In this document: piece by piece, positions 47,601 through 63,263 of the stretch
Layout: every line of letters starts with the position of its first letter
Numbering within the stretch: the first letter of the stretch is position 1
Assembly: GCF_000237925.1 (NCBI RefSeq)
Contig: NC_031501.1
Location: 4,158,801 to 4,222,800, forward strand
Length of the DNA: 64,000 nucleotides
Origin: Schistosoma mansoni
Taxonomy: Eukaryota > Platyhelminthes > Trematoda > Strigeidida > Schistosomatidae
Reading direction: 5' to 3'
Program-made: the position numbers and the translations under genes
The notes under the pieces: generated by a model
What the model saw: only the letters and a program-made list of their open reading frames with translations
Databases searched by the model: none
Told to the model about the DNA's origin: nothing

Positions 47601-47652
47601 AGTGTCAATAGTGACTGAACTAAGTCATTTACACACTTTAGGGACCTTACGG

Positions 47653-47695
<43 letters not shown>

Positions 47696-50600
47696 GTTGA
47701 TTCGGTTCGTTCATCTTCACATTTTTTCTTTTTTAAGGAGGCTGACAATGCTTTTGTCTTACCAGCTACTTTTGATGTCGGTCGTCTGAAGGAGCTATTT
47801 ATTCAGTTAAGATCTTGTTTGGTATGTTTTGATTATTTATTAAGATAAAACAGCATATGTTATGTTAGTTGGTTTATACAACTATTTGTTCACCAGTTAT
47901 GAGTCATATTACGGTTATTTCAAGTTTTTACACTGAATGTGTGGCCATTGTGGTCCGAGTCCCGCATGTGAAATCGTGCATTCTCACTGCTGAAAAGTCC
48001 CTTACTAGGACGAAATGGCTCTCCAATGCTTCCAAGTTTTCCATCGTGGTCTAGCTCAGATCGACTCATGAATTCAACTATTAAAAATCACCACAATTTC
48101 CACAAATCTCCATTCTGATAATATGTGGAAAACGTCAATGTAAACTTTTTAAGTAATGAGACATTGTTTAGTCCAGTTTCTCGTAGGAAGATGTGGCCCA
48201 ATTTAATTACAAACTTATGATATACACACCGTTTTATTCAGTCAACAATCTAACAAACTTACTGGTGTTAACATAGCAGCTTGTAAACATCTGTTAGCGA
48301 GAATACAGTCGATTAGCGCTACTTTGTATTTCTATGGTACTGTCACTATCATGACTGACCAACAGTGGTATTGAGTCCCTGGACGAACACAAAAAAGACT
48401 TGCTTATCAAGTTTACGATACTTCTAGGATACTGCAAACATCAGTGCTAAAACCTTATGGAGTCTTAACCAAAGCTACTATGGGCCGAAATTCTTACATT
48501 GAACGTCCCATATTTAAACAGTTTGCATGATTGTTTCTATTAGTTACATCAATTTTCATAGAAAAGCCATTTAACGACTGAAGTCTGTTTAAACATGAGG
48601 AAACTCTAATAGATACGAGCTTCTGAGATTCAACAAAAATGCGTTAATACAAAATTAGCTTGCTTATAAAATAGTGATATGCTTCTAGCTTACCAGCAAT
48701 TACTTATAAGGCAGATCATTTTTATTTTTTAATTTTGACTTGTCATGATTACTATAAAGGGCATAATGCTACTTAGGAGCCGAAGACTTATCAGATAGTT
48801 TCCTTAATGAACTAACTCCCAAATCTTTGGGATAACAATCTAATTGCCGAAATAAATGACCAGGGTCAAGCGTTGGTCAAAGTATGCTATACCACATTAG
48901 TCGGTCCCAGATCCTGGATCCCACATGTGACATTTCTTTAGAAATAATGGTTTTATAGCTCCCATAGGCAATTTCTTCGTGTTTACTAACGTTACTTAGG
49001 CTGGAAATACCCACTTTTATCATTCCTTCTGTGGAAATGCCCGTCACATGAAGGTTAAAAGTTCTTTTGAAGGGGGTATGTACATTTGAACATGTGACAC
49101 TATCTCGACAGAAAGGGTATATTCTCTTTACTACTGCTAGTATCAAATAGTTCAAGGGGATTTCATGTATTAATCGATATCGATCAGTACCAGTATTTGG
49201 TAACATTTTGGTGAAAAATAATAAAATATCAGGTTTTGTGAACAAAAACCTATATTGTTCTGTTTAATTAAATAATCAGTTAGTAGTTAAGGCATGTAAT
49301 AGGTGTACAGTTTGTATGAATAAATTTAGACTATGAACATACTTCATTAGTTATAACCACACGAGCTTTGAAGGTCACGTTTTTAATGATTTCTAGTTAG
49401 CTTTATATGAAATTTATCTGAATGTTTGTTTTATGTTAGTGTTTCCTTGAAATAAAAAAATGAATTAGTAGAATGCACCACAAACGTCTATTGCTGAATG
49501 AAATACAATATAGGATACTACTTATAGCATTCAGTACTAGAATGCTTTGTAAAAAATCGGAAGGATCTAAGCACGTAGTGATCACTTGATAAAATTAAAA
49601 TTTCACTTTTGTCGTGTAGTTCGGTGGTTTAATGTTTAAAGTACCCAGTTGTCAACCAGTGGGTCACAGTTTTGAATCTTACCCAACCCAATTCTGTTTT
49701 GGCAGTCGGATAGTAGTATCATTACTGCTCATACAAACAGGGTGGGTGTAAGAAAGCCAAGCATATGGACATATATATTAGGTAACTAAGTTACACGACA
49801 AATAGGAATGATGTATTATTTATGTTAACTAGCAATGAGTTTCATCAGTTTACTTGACTGGTTTATTTCTGTTAAGATATTGCTGTTGGCTGACAAAGTA
49901 TTCGTAACATCTTAGATCATTATTTTCAAGAAATCGTCAATATGTTTCGTTATAATTACATTATTTACTCACTTACCACAGATTTGCAATTCTTTAATTT
50001 AATTTTAGCCGGTTAGTTCTGTGAAAGTAAATCAAGACAGTCTCGAACTGAGAAGTTCTGAATTAAGTTTTGTCAATCGATTGCTTGAGTATCGTTCTTT
50101 TGTTGTAAACTATATGGATTTAGAATTACAGGTAAGCAGTTCATAAAGTGTTTGTACATAATATACTTGTTTGGTTAATTCAGTAGGTAGATGTTCAAAT
50201 TTTGAATTCATTTAATCAGTCGTTCGCAAAGAATTTCTCTTTTGCTTGTTTGTTCAGATCACTGGCATTAAACTGTAATTTTAAAATGGTTAGACCTATC
50301 AAGGAATTGATACAAGAATCATCAGCCTATCAATTAGTCATAAACAACCTAGAACATGTCATTAGTGTAAATCAACCCATGTTACTCTGTCACACCAACA
50401 TAAGGAAATGAAATTAATGAAATGTATAGCGAATGTGTCAAGGCAGTTGTAGAGTCATTGGCTCTATAAATTAAGCATAAAGAATATGATTTAAATAGAA
50501 GGAATGGATTAGAATAATAAATTATGTTAAAACTTATGATCTAAAGAATGCAAATGAGTGACTATATATACGCCGTTGCAACCGACCTTGAACCATGACA

Positions 50601-53600
50601 TCCAGCATCTCCAACCACTGATAGCAGTTATCATGCGAACTACAACCAGGTAGTCTGCATCTATCACGTGGCCCAAGCAGTCTATGATTTTATCATTTAG
50701 CCTGCCTCAATCTTCTAACTTAATCTCGTACCAGTGAGTATCGCCCATCCTGTCTGATGGTAGTTGATAGTACGGTGAAAATTCAAAGCTTATCAACAGA
50801 TTCACCATCCTTACGTAGTTTCTCTACTTTCAACCTCAGTTCAATCTTATTTCAAATGTTTAGGGTAAGGAGCAATTGGATTACAGAATGGTCAATTTCA
50901 TTTAAATATCTATTCACTGTTACAATCTTCAACTGGTTTAATCGGTATCAACCATCAGTCAGTAGAAGCACCTTGGCATTTGCTTAACTAATGTTTTCTA
51001 GCGGTACTGTCATGCGATTCACAATATGCAAACACAAAGGCTAATGCATTTTCTTCTTTTTTTTTCTATTTATTCACTAGACTCGGGCGCGTGAACTGAT
51101 TCCCACTGAACAGCTTCTTTTATCCGCCTCTCAAAATAATAGTTGTTCTGTAGATAATGTGGAACCCAGAGATTTTCTTCGAGAGTTATTAATTTGGTTT
51201 AAGAGTGAATTCTTTAAATGGGCTGATGACTTTGTATGTAAAACATGTGGTGTAAGTTTTCTGCTTGTAATTTTCGAATAAACGTTTGTTAACAACATTT
51301 TCACCTTATATTCATAAATGGTCAATTGTTTTCGGTTTGAATAAATAAAAACAGTCAATGGAAAACAATAAATCTGATTAGTCAGTCTTACCCTATAATG
51401 ATTTCAAGGGAAGTCAGGTTTGTTTCAAGACTGAAAATCATTGTTGAATGTTATATGTTAGATATTGCAAACGATTTTGAGCCATTTCATTCAGTCTCTA
51501 ACCATCGGTTATGATAATCACGTGAACCCCAACCAGGTAGTTTGTACCTAGTCCAGCAAGTTTACTTTTTTATTTCTTTATCGATTCTGACGATAAATGT
51601 TGATTGATCTCCAGTTAGATGTTAGCAGTTCTGGAGTCGTTATCTCAATAATATTCATTCCTTTCGATGCAAATTGCTAGCCACCACGATCTGTCTGATT
51701 ATTGTACTTTTTTGTAACTTTCACAGAGAAAGATTATAAACTTTTCATAAACGCGATTAATAGACATAATAATGTGTTGAATCAAACAAAAGACAGGTAA
51801 CTTGTTGAAATGTCTAGGTGGCTGAAATTAGTAGCCCAGATATTCAAACAGGCCACTTTGAGTTTTTCCTCATCAACTCCATTGTTCTTCCATTCATGTT
51901 ATGAGTTCGGTTGTTTTCTGTTTTCCGTTCTCTTCATTTTCCTCTTCTGTTCGTAAAACTTCTACTTCTGCTTCTTGATACACACTATTTATATCTGTCC
52001 GTACAAGTAGCACACACCTCACTTTTACCTTAAATTGTTTTACACTTTGTAAAATTTTCATTAATTTAATTTCAGGGCAAAATGGTCGCATGCTCAAATG
52101 ATCAGCCTCGACTGGATGAAATGAATGACGGTGGTGTAAACGTAGTAGAGATTTATCAGTGTAAAACAAATAGAACCCATCCATCATATCGTTTTCCTCG
52201 TTATAACAATCCTAGAAAATTACTTGAAACTCGTCTAGGACGATGTGGTGAATGGGCAAATTGTTTTACATTGTTTCTTGTTTCTGCTGAACGTCACACT
52301 AATCAACCTTGGTTTGATGCATGTCGACTTGTTATGGATTGGACAGATCATGTTTGGTGTGAAGTGTATGTTTTGATCATTATTATCATTTAATTGGTAA
52401 TTATGACAATTTCTTAGGGGGTTAAAACAGTTTAGAATATAGATTCGTATGTCTAAGTTTTTCTGAGAAAAATTACAGGGATTTCCAAAGTCGTCTGTTT
52501 CTGTGCTATTTAAATATTTCGGTCATGTCATAGCGTATAAAATATTTTTAGTTTATCCTTATTTAAAAGATAATATTCGTTAGCATTAATTAAATGTGCA
52601 TTAGTGACTAATTTCGAGTGGTAATTCCTGGAGTTCTAGTGGGAAGCCATTACTAGTGGAGCCTGAGTACGTCAGGTGTGAAACAATTACCCACCGATGA
52701 TAGTATTGGAAGATAATTGGAGGATGTCGCGATTTGATGCAAACCATTGGATTCTGGCTCATTCGTCTAAATGTTGAACGCTCATCCCTAAGTTTTGAAA
52801 ATCCTGCCTTCAATCCTTAGTGGGGTTATGGATGCTCACTGCTGATGAGCCCCGTGCTAGGACGAAACACCTGTAAAGTGCTTACTTCTAAATGGTTGTC
52901 TAAGTAAGATCAACTCGTAATGTAAACTATAGGATACATGAGATCGCTTAATAGTTTAGAGTAGTAAACGTTTGTGCAGATTACTGAGTAATGATTTGGG
53001 ATGTGTGAAAAGTTCATTTATGAGTATTATTGCTTTATATATTGACTACATTATTAAGTTAATCTATTCCTATTTCATTAAAAAATATATATATCAATTA
53101 AGTGATACTAATGTTGGGAAGTAATCGTTTAATCTTATTCTCGCGTTTGTACTGATTTATAATAATATATACTTAGTTATATTTTCAACCCCCAAATGCC
53201 CTGGTACGGCCGAGAGTGGGGAGAGTCCGCTCTCCCTTTCCAAATGCTCTCACATGGCCACGCGTATATAGCCTCTGCCAGGGAAGTCCTGCTCACTGCC
53301 TTCTCGTGGCATTACTGTTGTTTACGAAATTGACAGGACGAAAAGCGAATGTCTGGCGCTTTAACCGGGTTGGTGGACACGGAAAGTCCACCTAGGGGAG
53401 TTGGTAAACCCTAATTCCAAACCAATGGTACACATGGGTTCCAGTATCCTGAGGGAACAAATGGAGTATGAATCAATCGTTGGTCACCGGTTACCATGGG
53501 ACTGCATCTCCTTAAGATGCTTCACTACCTTGTGGATCAGATCTTTAGGTCAAAGGCTCCGGGTGTGGCTCCCTAAGAAAACCACCTGCTTCGGTATGGG

Positions 53601-56551
53601 CACTTGGGCACTATCACATCCCTCACACAAATCAAATGAGATTTGTGTGGCGCATATGTATCTGGTGCTTCCTTGTACCAATATTTATGTGTTTAAATAA
53701 TAATAATGTTATATTTTCAACTCTATGATAGTATATTCCATAATATGATCTATTTGTTAGATGTATTGATTACCAAATGAAGTACTGTAATTCATCCATC
53801 AAGTATCACAGTAGGTACTCAGCTTTGAGGGGCATTATTCATGTGAGGGTTAGTGATACTACATAATTGCTCAGTTAAAGGACTGTTGTTGCTACAGTGT
53901 TGATCAAAACTACAACTTACTGGTTACAAGTTAAGTCATTCAATCATTAATCCACTTCATCATGACTAAATCACTACTCCATTTAATGTTATACTTACAG
54001 AATTCCTGGAATTGAAGTAATGGGGTGACTGCATTAAAATACAACATTACTTTAACGTCATTTATGTAGCATTTTCTCATTTTTCTAAAAAATAATTTAC
54101 CTCTATATAGCTGGTTAAAGGATAAACATAGTGATAAAAAAATTTGGGTTCACTGTGATCCATGTGAAGTACAATTGGACAAACCTTTATTGTATGAATC
54201 TGGATGGAATAAAAAAATTAATTATATTATGGCTTACACAGTACCACCTCGATCATTATATCAGAAATTGGATAATACTACCAAATCAGTAGCTGTGGAT
54301 ATCCAAGATGTGACATGGCGTTATACACAAAAGTTTTCAGAAGTAAATTGTTTTATTATCATATATATCTTTTTTCCCTATCAACTAAATTTATATATTT
54401 TCAACAATCTCAATAGATATATCGTTAAGTATTTCATATTTGAATTTACATTTAGAATGAACTGGAGGTTGGATGATCTGTACTAGCCCTTCAAATGTAA
54501 CTCTCTTAGTTGATCCAACTGTCTTTTGAACACATGTTGAACTACACGTTGATGTAAAACGTTCTACTGGTTCACGATCAATTCGATTGGAAAGTCGATT
54601 GTCATGTGGGAAGTAATTGGTTTCGGCTGTGTGAAGATTTTTAAAGTGTATTTGTAAATTCCTTATTCTGGAAGACAAGAAAAACGAGGGTATATCAGCT
54701 GTAGTCCAAAGATCAAGGAGTCATCGCGTAAACTAAACGTTCTAAACTCGACTCTCTCTGGAATTGTGAGTACATACTACTGAGGATTCTTATGCTAGAA
54801 TGAAACAATTGTTAGTGCTTTCTATTTTTCAATGGTTGTCTACGCAAAATTAATTCCTAAGCATTATAAACAGAGATGGTGTCTAGCAGTAGAATCTAAG
54901 ACGCGCGTTTCGTCGTGTTTAGGACTCGTCAGCTGGGTGTATCTGATCAATTACAGTCCTAGACGTCAATGGAAAGATTCAAACAAACAATACAAAAATT
55001 AGTTAAAGTTAGTTCCTGTTGCAAACTATGAAATAATAAAGGAATTAAGATAATACTAATTGAGTGAACGGTTTCAGTCGTTGGATCTGTAGCTACATTA
55101 AAAAGAACCCAGGTTAAACTATTTTATATTACTAAACCAATCATAACTGAGAGAGCAAAAAAGAACAACTGTAAAAAGTCTCAAAACTTAGAAAGCAATA
55201 ACCTTTTTCTGGATGAATCAGATTATAGTATACAGTTCTGCTTTTTTTCATATCACCATGCACCATGCTCATTTTGGTTTAAACAGCTGTTCGTAGTATT
55301 GTTATGTGTTAGGGTTAATGATGAATGATGATCAAGGTCTGTAATTGTTAAAATGAATGAATAGAGATGGCTGATCAGTACTGTGATATGACTGACTGAT
55401 ATATACTCTGCAGACTGACGATTAATGTACTCGAATTTCCTAGTAAACTGATATCAAAGAAGAATTGGCTTCCCATTTATTAAAATAAGGTGCACAACAG
55501 AAAAGTAGCGTGAGTAGATGTCACGAACTATTGGAGGATATCAACTTTGTAGGTTACTTGCTTTCCAATGAATTAAGAACTGACTATTACGCTTAATTCT
55601 CGCTCATCATGTTTATAATTTACATCTATCCAATAGGAATAATACTTGGTCACTGAGTTAAGTTATTATTCTTATTATTGGTAAGGTTTTCGGATATTTC
55701 TCACTTTGTTGCTTACATGAATTACATCGAATTAGTAATAATGGAGGAGCGACTCAGTGGTTAAGGGGTTCTACTAAGTTTTGGGTTCGAACGCCGCTTT
55801 ACTTACGTCGATTTCGGCAATCAGATAGGATAACTAGCTATCATACTTTGAGTGTAATTCGAAGCCAAGTACACTAATCCGTACCTGATAAATTAATTGT
55901 TAATAATTTTGTAAAGTTAAACCGATAGATTTCGCATCTTGTATCGATTAGTGACCTACAACTAATCTATTGAGGTGGATTTCTCCTAATGAACTCTTTT
56001 GTTTCTAATCTTATGGCTATAAGCGGTCGGTACTTTTAAATCTGACTCAGGTTGACCGAGCGAATCGTAATTGCGTACTAAGATCTCGAGAATATAACAT
56101 TAAAACAATTCGTGTATAAACTGATACAATGAGCCAATCAGATATCATCCAAACGATAAGCGCACACTATTGATCATGATATGGCTTCCTTTCCTAATAA
56201 AGTTTACACTTGTCATTAGTTGGATACTTGACTTAAATTTCTAGGGGGTATGTATATAAGTGGGTGTAGAAATATCTCTCAATTAGGTTTGGTCAATGAA
56301 GCTCCTTTCTCGCTCTCGGTTTTCTCACTCGAATGGCTAGTTGGGTTCGCTTATAAGAAGCATGTGTATCAGCATTGAACTGGAACACTGCATAACGTAG
56401 CATAAATATGGTAGTGGATGGTAACTGGTCTTTAATTTCTTTGCTATGAAATCTATCTTTCCGTTGTTTAATCTTAAGAAATGTTGAGAAATGAAACCGT
56501 AATAATTAATTGTTTAGTCTAGATCTTTGGTTGATGTTATTTTATGATCTA

Positions 56552-56589
<38 letters not shown>

Positions 56590-59500
56590 TTTGTCAACAT
56601 ACACGTTCGGTATGAAACTGGACTGCATAGTCCCCATACATCGTACATTTTTGCCCATTTCTTGGACAGGTTCAATCCCGTCGAAATATGATTAGGGAAT
56701 CCGTATTGGCGTATAAATTAGCGGACATTCACACTGGTGCTGTCAAAAACTGGTCACTTAACAACAATCCGGCCGATATTGACCAAAAACCATACTGTTG
56801 GGATTCAATTATTGATGAATTGGTGAGTTTCCTTCATCCTTCAAAGTGTAATGATCAACTTCCGGGTCGTCAAACTGGATCGTTGGAATGGCGTCAAGCT
56901 CGTGGTGAACTGGGTCAGACTTCTCTGTCTGTTGAACCACTTCTTAAAGGGTAGGTTTTATTCCCTATCTTACAATATTGTTTCAATATCACTATGATAT
57001 GACGGTATAAATAAACAGCTTTTTGTCTAGTTACTTCTGGTGTCCATGTGATGGTAGCACAAGAGAGGAAAGCAATTGTATTGATCTAGTTCGAATATTG
57101 ATTCATTCACCCAGACTGTCTATCTAGTATCAATTATTTTCGGCTAACCAATGACACAATGATAGTGAGATCATAGCCGGTAATAACATTAAGTGACTAT
57201 CGGTCCAGAATGCAGTTTCTCATCCTCGCTTGCCAAATAGTCAGAATAGAACACAACACGGTAAGCAGGTAACTTCTAATTATACAGTTCGAATTTATAA
57301 GTCACTCATACAATAATGTATCGTAAAATTCTTACAACACATCAACATTACTAGGGAATTAAAATATGGGCACAGCTATGCTATAAGTCTGGAAGAGGAC
57401 TGAGTGATAGTTCCGTAATGAATTAAAAATAACATGGGGAAGGTGTAGCACACAACAATAGCTTTTGTGTCAAACAAAAACTTACAAATAAGGGAATACA
57501 AGAATAACAGTAACTTCAGATTGGACCCTTCCGAAAGTTCAACTTTGCTTAATATTTATCTCAATATAGAAAGATTATTACTGTGGTCCAAGCAATAATG
57601 TGATGTCTGTGTATATCTTTGAAAATTAGGTACGCGGATATCTTTCAAGATCATGTATGTAAAAGGTTACTATTGGATAATTACAACAGTTCCTTTGACA
57701 GAATGAACATTTTTTCTGTTTCTTCATAGTGTTTCTGGAATGACTTGAGTATGCTTTAATTATCATTCATTTGTATTAGTTGCTTGAATCTTTCCATGGT
57801 TGTTTAGGGCTGAAACTGATCAGTCTCTTTTTGGTATATGGGCATCCTGCGGGGATCACTTTGATACTGCCACTAAGTCGTAAGTATTATCAGCAGAGGT
57901 GGATAATGGCTAGTAGTGGAATACAGGACGCCCGTATCGTCCTATTTGGGTTTCGTCTGCTGGACGTGCCTGCATCCCTGAGTTGATGTTCACTCGGTCA
58001 TTTGAAGATCCAAACAACCAATATATATGAATTAAACACCGCCCGATTACTCAAGCCAATGGCTATCTGGGATCAGTAGCTAAGTCGATAATGTGGTGGT
58101 GTTTGAAGCACACGGTACTGGTTTCGATTCCTGAAGTGAAAGTCAACTCCAGGATGCAGGTCAGTCAGTCAGTCAGTTACTTAGCTACAACGTAGGACCA
58201 GGCACATATATGGATCGGTCCAAGTTGCCACACCTCATTAGCACAACAAGATGAACACCGAATTCATAAAAGTAGTTACTTCAATGGTAGTAATGTATAA
58301 AAAAAGGATAGTGCATAAGGGTATAGAACAGGAAGCAAGAATTATTTGGTGGAAAGAAAGATATAAAGCAATTTAATCTCGCAGTTTAAGGGAAGACAGA
58401 GAGTGTATACACCTATACCATTGTGATCGATTCTGAGCCATGTCACCCAGTTTACTACCATTGGTTACGGTAGTCATGTGGACGCCGACTAAGTAGTCTG
58501 TATCTACCAACCTGGCTCAGACAATAAGTTAGTGACTTTATGGACTGATGGCACGTTTTGGTTTGACCTCCCCCAACTTTGCTAAACTATCAAGTTTATT
58601 ACCCAATAAGAGAATGTGAGAAGATATTTTCATACTTAAATTATTATAGCTGATTTAGGTATGTTATAGATTATGGTTTCACTGTTGCATTCAAGATTTA
58701 TCGATTAAAGCTCTAAGCTTTAAGCTCGTGGGTTGCTTATTTGCATTCTGTCCCACATCGATATATTCAGTTGAAACGATTCAATTATCTTGTAGACAAA
58801 GTATGGCTCAAAATCTTGTACACAAACCTGTACATCTGCGTTTCTGCTCCCATTTGTCGGCATTCCACACATTATGTGTCTTTCATTTTTACCACGACTG
58901 AAGATTTTATATTCTTATTAGTTTGTTACTCTTCTCATGAGCTTTTCTTTGTCGTTCTGTTATGAACAATGTGAATTTATTTGTAACAGATTGGTTTCTT
59001 TTGTCTGTCATAATTATGCAGCTTTTTAAAACTGTGACGCATTCGTCAGTTGTTTCATCTTAGTATGGGACTATTGGTCAGTGGTCATTCACAGCTCCAC
59101 TAAGGATCTAAACTATAACTTTTATGTCTCTCTCGACGAGTGCTTAAACTTTAAACCACATATCTAACTTCAATCAGTTCGCAATATTAAGCAATCGCCT
59201 TTGATTGCCATTAATGAAGCGCTATCTTACACTTGACATGCTTGGACTCCATTGATCACATCTAACTAGAACTCCAGGAATCATTACTCGAAATCCATTC
59301 TCTCTTAATAAGTCTTTGTATCAAAGTTTAGTTTTCAGGATTAATTGTAGGCCAGGTTTGTTGTATTCATTGTATTCAGATCAAAGTGAGTATTTGTTTC
59401 ATCATATAGTCATACTTTATCATTTTCTTCATTTATTTTATAGATGATGGCAGTTTCGTTCAAATTACTACCACTACTACTATTGTTGCCATCATTACTC

Positions 59501-62500
59501 ACATGTTGTACACTACTTGTTAATGTTATTTTCTTTCAGTGTGTCTTGTTATTTCGCTTAATTATATTGTGTATGTATCTTTCATTTCATTTTCTTTCTT
59601 TAAAAAAAATAGATCAAAGTGTATTATTACCCCGTCTAATGCGGAACTTCAAAGTGGGATATTTCACTTACGTTATAATTCAGCTTTAAATATTTACCAA
59701 CGTCCTTATTATTCTAATAATAATAGTAATAATGCAAAAACGGATACTGATGTATTAGATTATCAATGTTCTACAAATTCACCAAAAGCGATTAATCAAG
59801 AGTCAACCAAATTGATTGAAAATGCTCGGAAAACCGGTTTATATGGATGGCAGTCTATGGTCTATCAGTGGAGAAATATTTTTCGAAAGGTTGGTTAATT
59901 CCTATATATCTGTTTAGTTTCCTCATTCAATATAACTTTTTGGTAGGGAAGTGGATGTTAAGATAATGTTAGTATTCTATTTAGATATTGGTTGATCGAC
60001 TGGTGCTTGTTTACAAAACTAAATTATCAGAATGGGGATTTGTGGATATGGTAGTAATTTTAATAATTGAATTCATGGGTCGATCTAAGCTAGACCACCA
60101 TTGGAAACCTGGAAGCACTGGAGGGTCTTTTCGTCCTAGTATGGGACTCTTCAGCAGTGTGCATCCACGATCCCGCTTCCAGGTTTTCATTGGTGATCTA
60201 GCTTAGATAGACTCAACTATTCAACTATTAAATTCACTACAATCTCCACAAACCCCCATCTTGATCATAATCATGTGCTCACTAGTGATTGCCTTCGAGA
60301 TATATTTGCTGGTGTTCTAATGAGAAGCCGTGACCAGTGGAGTCCAATCCATGTTGAGTGGAGTCACTTCAGACAATGAATGAAGGGTTACGCAAGATCA
60401 TGGATTGGTTAAAGTTTGGTCCTAGAGATGGTGCAACACAGTGACGTTGTCAGATATGGCTCAGAATAGAATCCAGCGGCGATCCTGCTGTAACCTTTTA
60501 CTTTCTTCATAAAAAATGAACGTAACTTCTTTAATTGGAAGAATTCTTTCTGGTTATACTTTTGCTAACTGAACTGCCTCTTTCATTATTATTGTCATAT
60601 CATTCTCATACACTAATTTCTGTTCGTTGTTGTTCTTCTTTTTCTTATACGCACTTTACATTCTCTATCTCCTCACAACCTCATTGTTATTGTGTGACGC
60701 ATATGTATTTGGTACCCCCTTTATGTGTTCAGATAAATAAATAAATAGAACATTCTTGTGAAATGATTGGAAAACTCACTTCTATATAAAGATGCGATTG
60801 TCCTAAACAGCAATGAAATTATCTAATTCAGAGAGTACAAGACTACCAAAATGGTTCCAGTGCTTATGAAGAGTGTTGTAGTATTGACTAATTGTTTGCA
60901 TAAGTTTATTTATTTGTTTTTTGTATAATTACAGGTGGAACTTGATTGGCACATGGTTTATTTAGCGCGTGAAGAGGACAGTAAACCTTCAGAAGATGGA
61001 ATAATTATCTGGATGCTTGATTTAAGAAATACTAATTATCGTGTCGGTAAAGTAAGTAATAATAACTGTATGTAGGTTTTAAACACTTGATAAATGCTTT
61101 CATAAGTGCGTCTATGTGTATGGGCGCCTATCTGTTCATCACTTTCATGGTCTAGTTGTTTCTTTTCGGAGCAGCATACAATTTCCAAAGAAAACTATGG
61201 GTTAGCAAAATTTTCAATATTCTCTATATTTATTTTAAATGTAGTCTCTAATACAAAATATAACATTAAAGCTATTTGTCCATGTTTATGGGTAAATAAA
61301 TAGAGATAGGTTAGCACCTAACTAGGGGGCTAATTTGGTGATCAGCTCGAGACAAAACTGGGAGGTCATGATTCCTGTCTTTAATGAAATTATGCATACT
61401 GCTGAAGAGATCTCTACTAGAACAACTGTTTGTTCAGTGCTCTCTGGTTTTTATCAGTATCCTAACTCTCAATCGATGGTGAAAAACATCTAAACTTTAT
61501 TTTGGTCTACATGTTTTAATGTGTCGTGTGAAATTTAGGATGCTCTGTTTGGTGAGCTCTGTATGAATGGCGCATTATTATTTTGGGTATGTTCAATAAT
61601 ACTTATATTGGATTTAACGATGCTATTCTTTGGTTTAAGGCTACGTTTTGAATTATGTATATCGTGTACTGTTGAGTGTAAAGCGATGAATAAGTGGTTA
61701 TGGTGTTCGACTTTAACCCAATAAGCCGTCCCCAAATGCCCTGGTAATGCTGAGGGCGGGGAGAGTCAGCTCTCCCTCTCGAAGTTCTCTCACATGACCA
61801 CACGTATACAGCCACTACCAGGAAAGTCCTACTCACTGCATTCTCGAGGCATTATTGTTGTCCACGAAATTGAGAGAGGACAAAAATGAATGTCAGGCGC
61901 TTCAACCGGGTTGGTAGATATGGAGGATCCACCTAGGGGAGTTGGAAAACCTCGATCTCAAACCAATGGTACACATGAGCTCCAGGATCCTAAGGAAAGA
62001 AAAGGCGTGTGAACCTAATGTTGGTCACCGACTACCATGGGACTACATCTCCTTACTTTGCTCCACTGCCTGGTGGATTAGACTTTTAGGTCGAAGGCTC
62101 CGGATGTGGTCCCCTAAGAAAACCACCTGCTTCAGTTTGGACACCCTGGGCAGTATCTCAGTCCACACACAAATCAAGTGAGTTGTGTGGCGCATATCTA
62201 TTCAGTCCTCCTTTGTATCAATGTTTATGTGTTCAAATGAATAAATAAATACATAAATAAAACCCTTCCCTCACCTACTATGGTTTGAGCGCTCAAATGA
62301 CAACACGTAACTCTCACTCATATTTACAGTGTCTCAAAGGTAAGTACCCAAATCTGTTTCAGTTAATCAATTCGAGTACTGTCAAGTTTAATTTTAAATT
62401 ATTTTCTTGTCAACAAATCGTCATTCTGTTAGTCAGACTGTTTATCCTATGAGTTGGACTTGTTAAAATTAATGTTTAATTAGCAAATTATTTAATTGAT

Positions 62501-62879
62501 AATTAATTCCTCTCAAAATTGCAGTGAGCTTCATTGAATTGTTTTGAATCACTCTTATGCTCCTTGCTGATTATTTGACGTATAATTGGAGTGCAGAACT
62601 TCTGAGAAACGTCCGCATTCCACAAACATTTAACCAGGTTATTCTAAAAATCGAATATTTAAAATGGTGAATTTATTATCGTTAAGTCTTAATCCGGTGA
62701 CCTGAACAAAGCATTATTAGTTGCTGTTTGTCAGGAGCACCTCGAAAGTTTTATAAATACTTACATCGTCCTGTGCTGTGAGTTTTCTTTGTCTACTGAG
62801 TTGTTGGCTGACTGAATTAGAAAAAAGCTGTCGGAGGAATGGCTTTGAGCTATACTGTTTTTAGTGTAATAACTAGTAA

Positions 62880-62919
<40 letters not shown>

Positions 62920-63229
62920 GTAGTGAACAAAACACTAACTACTACTACTGTAGTGAACAAAACACTAGTTGGGGACAATCGAATGTATTTAAGCAAAAAT
63001 TACAGACTATCTCAGTAAATTCTGATAACCAAACAATGAACAGTCAATTTGCAAATTAACAACCAATTGTTTCAATCTTCTCTGTTTCTTCTCTAATTTC
63101 ATTGCTCATGCATTTTCCAAACGATTGCGCTTCATTTCAGTTCTTTGCACATCGGTCTTCTGGCAAAATACATTCTATGTCTGACCAACACCATATACTA
63201 CTTATATAGATATAAGTAGACCACACCAC

Positions 63230-63263
<34 letters not shown>

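Noticed and set aside
48877-49245. 122-aa minus ORF as a gene in PNGase intron 3
   Set aside because: No similarity, signal or splice context; kept only as a note.
53330-53365. GGACGAAAAGCGAATGTC in the 520-bp repeat as a hammerhead
   Set aside because: GAAA follows GGAC, but there is no CTGANGA core and no stem I pairing.
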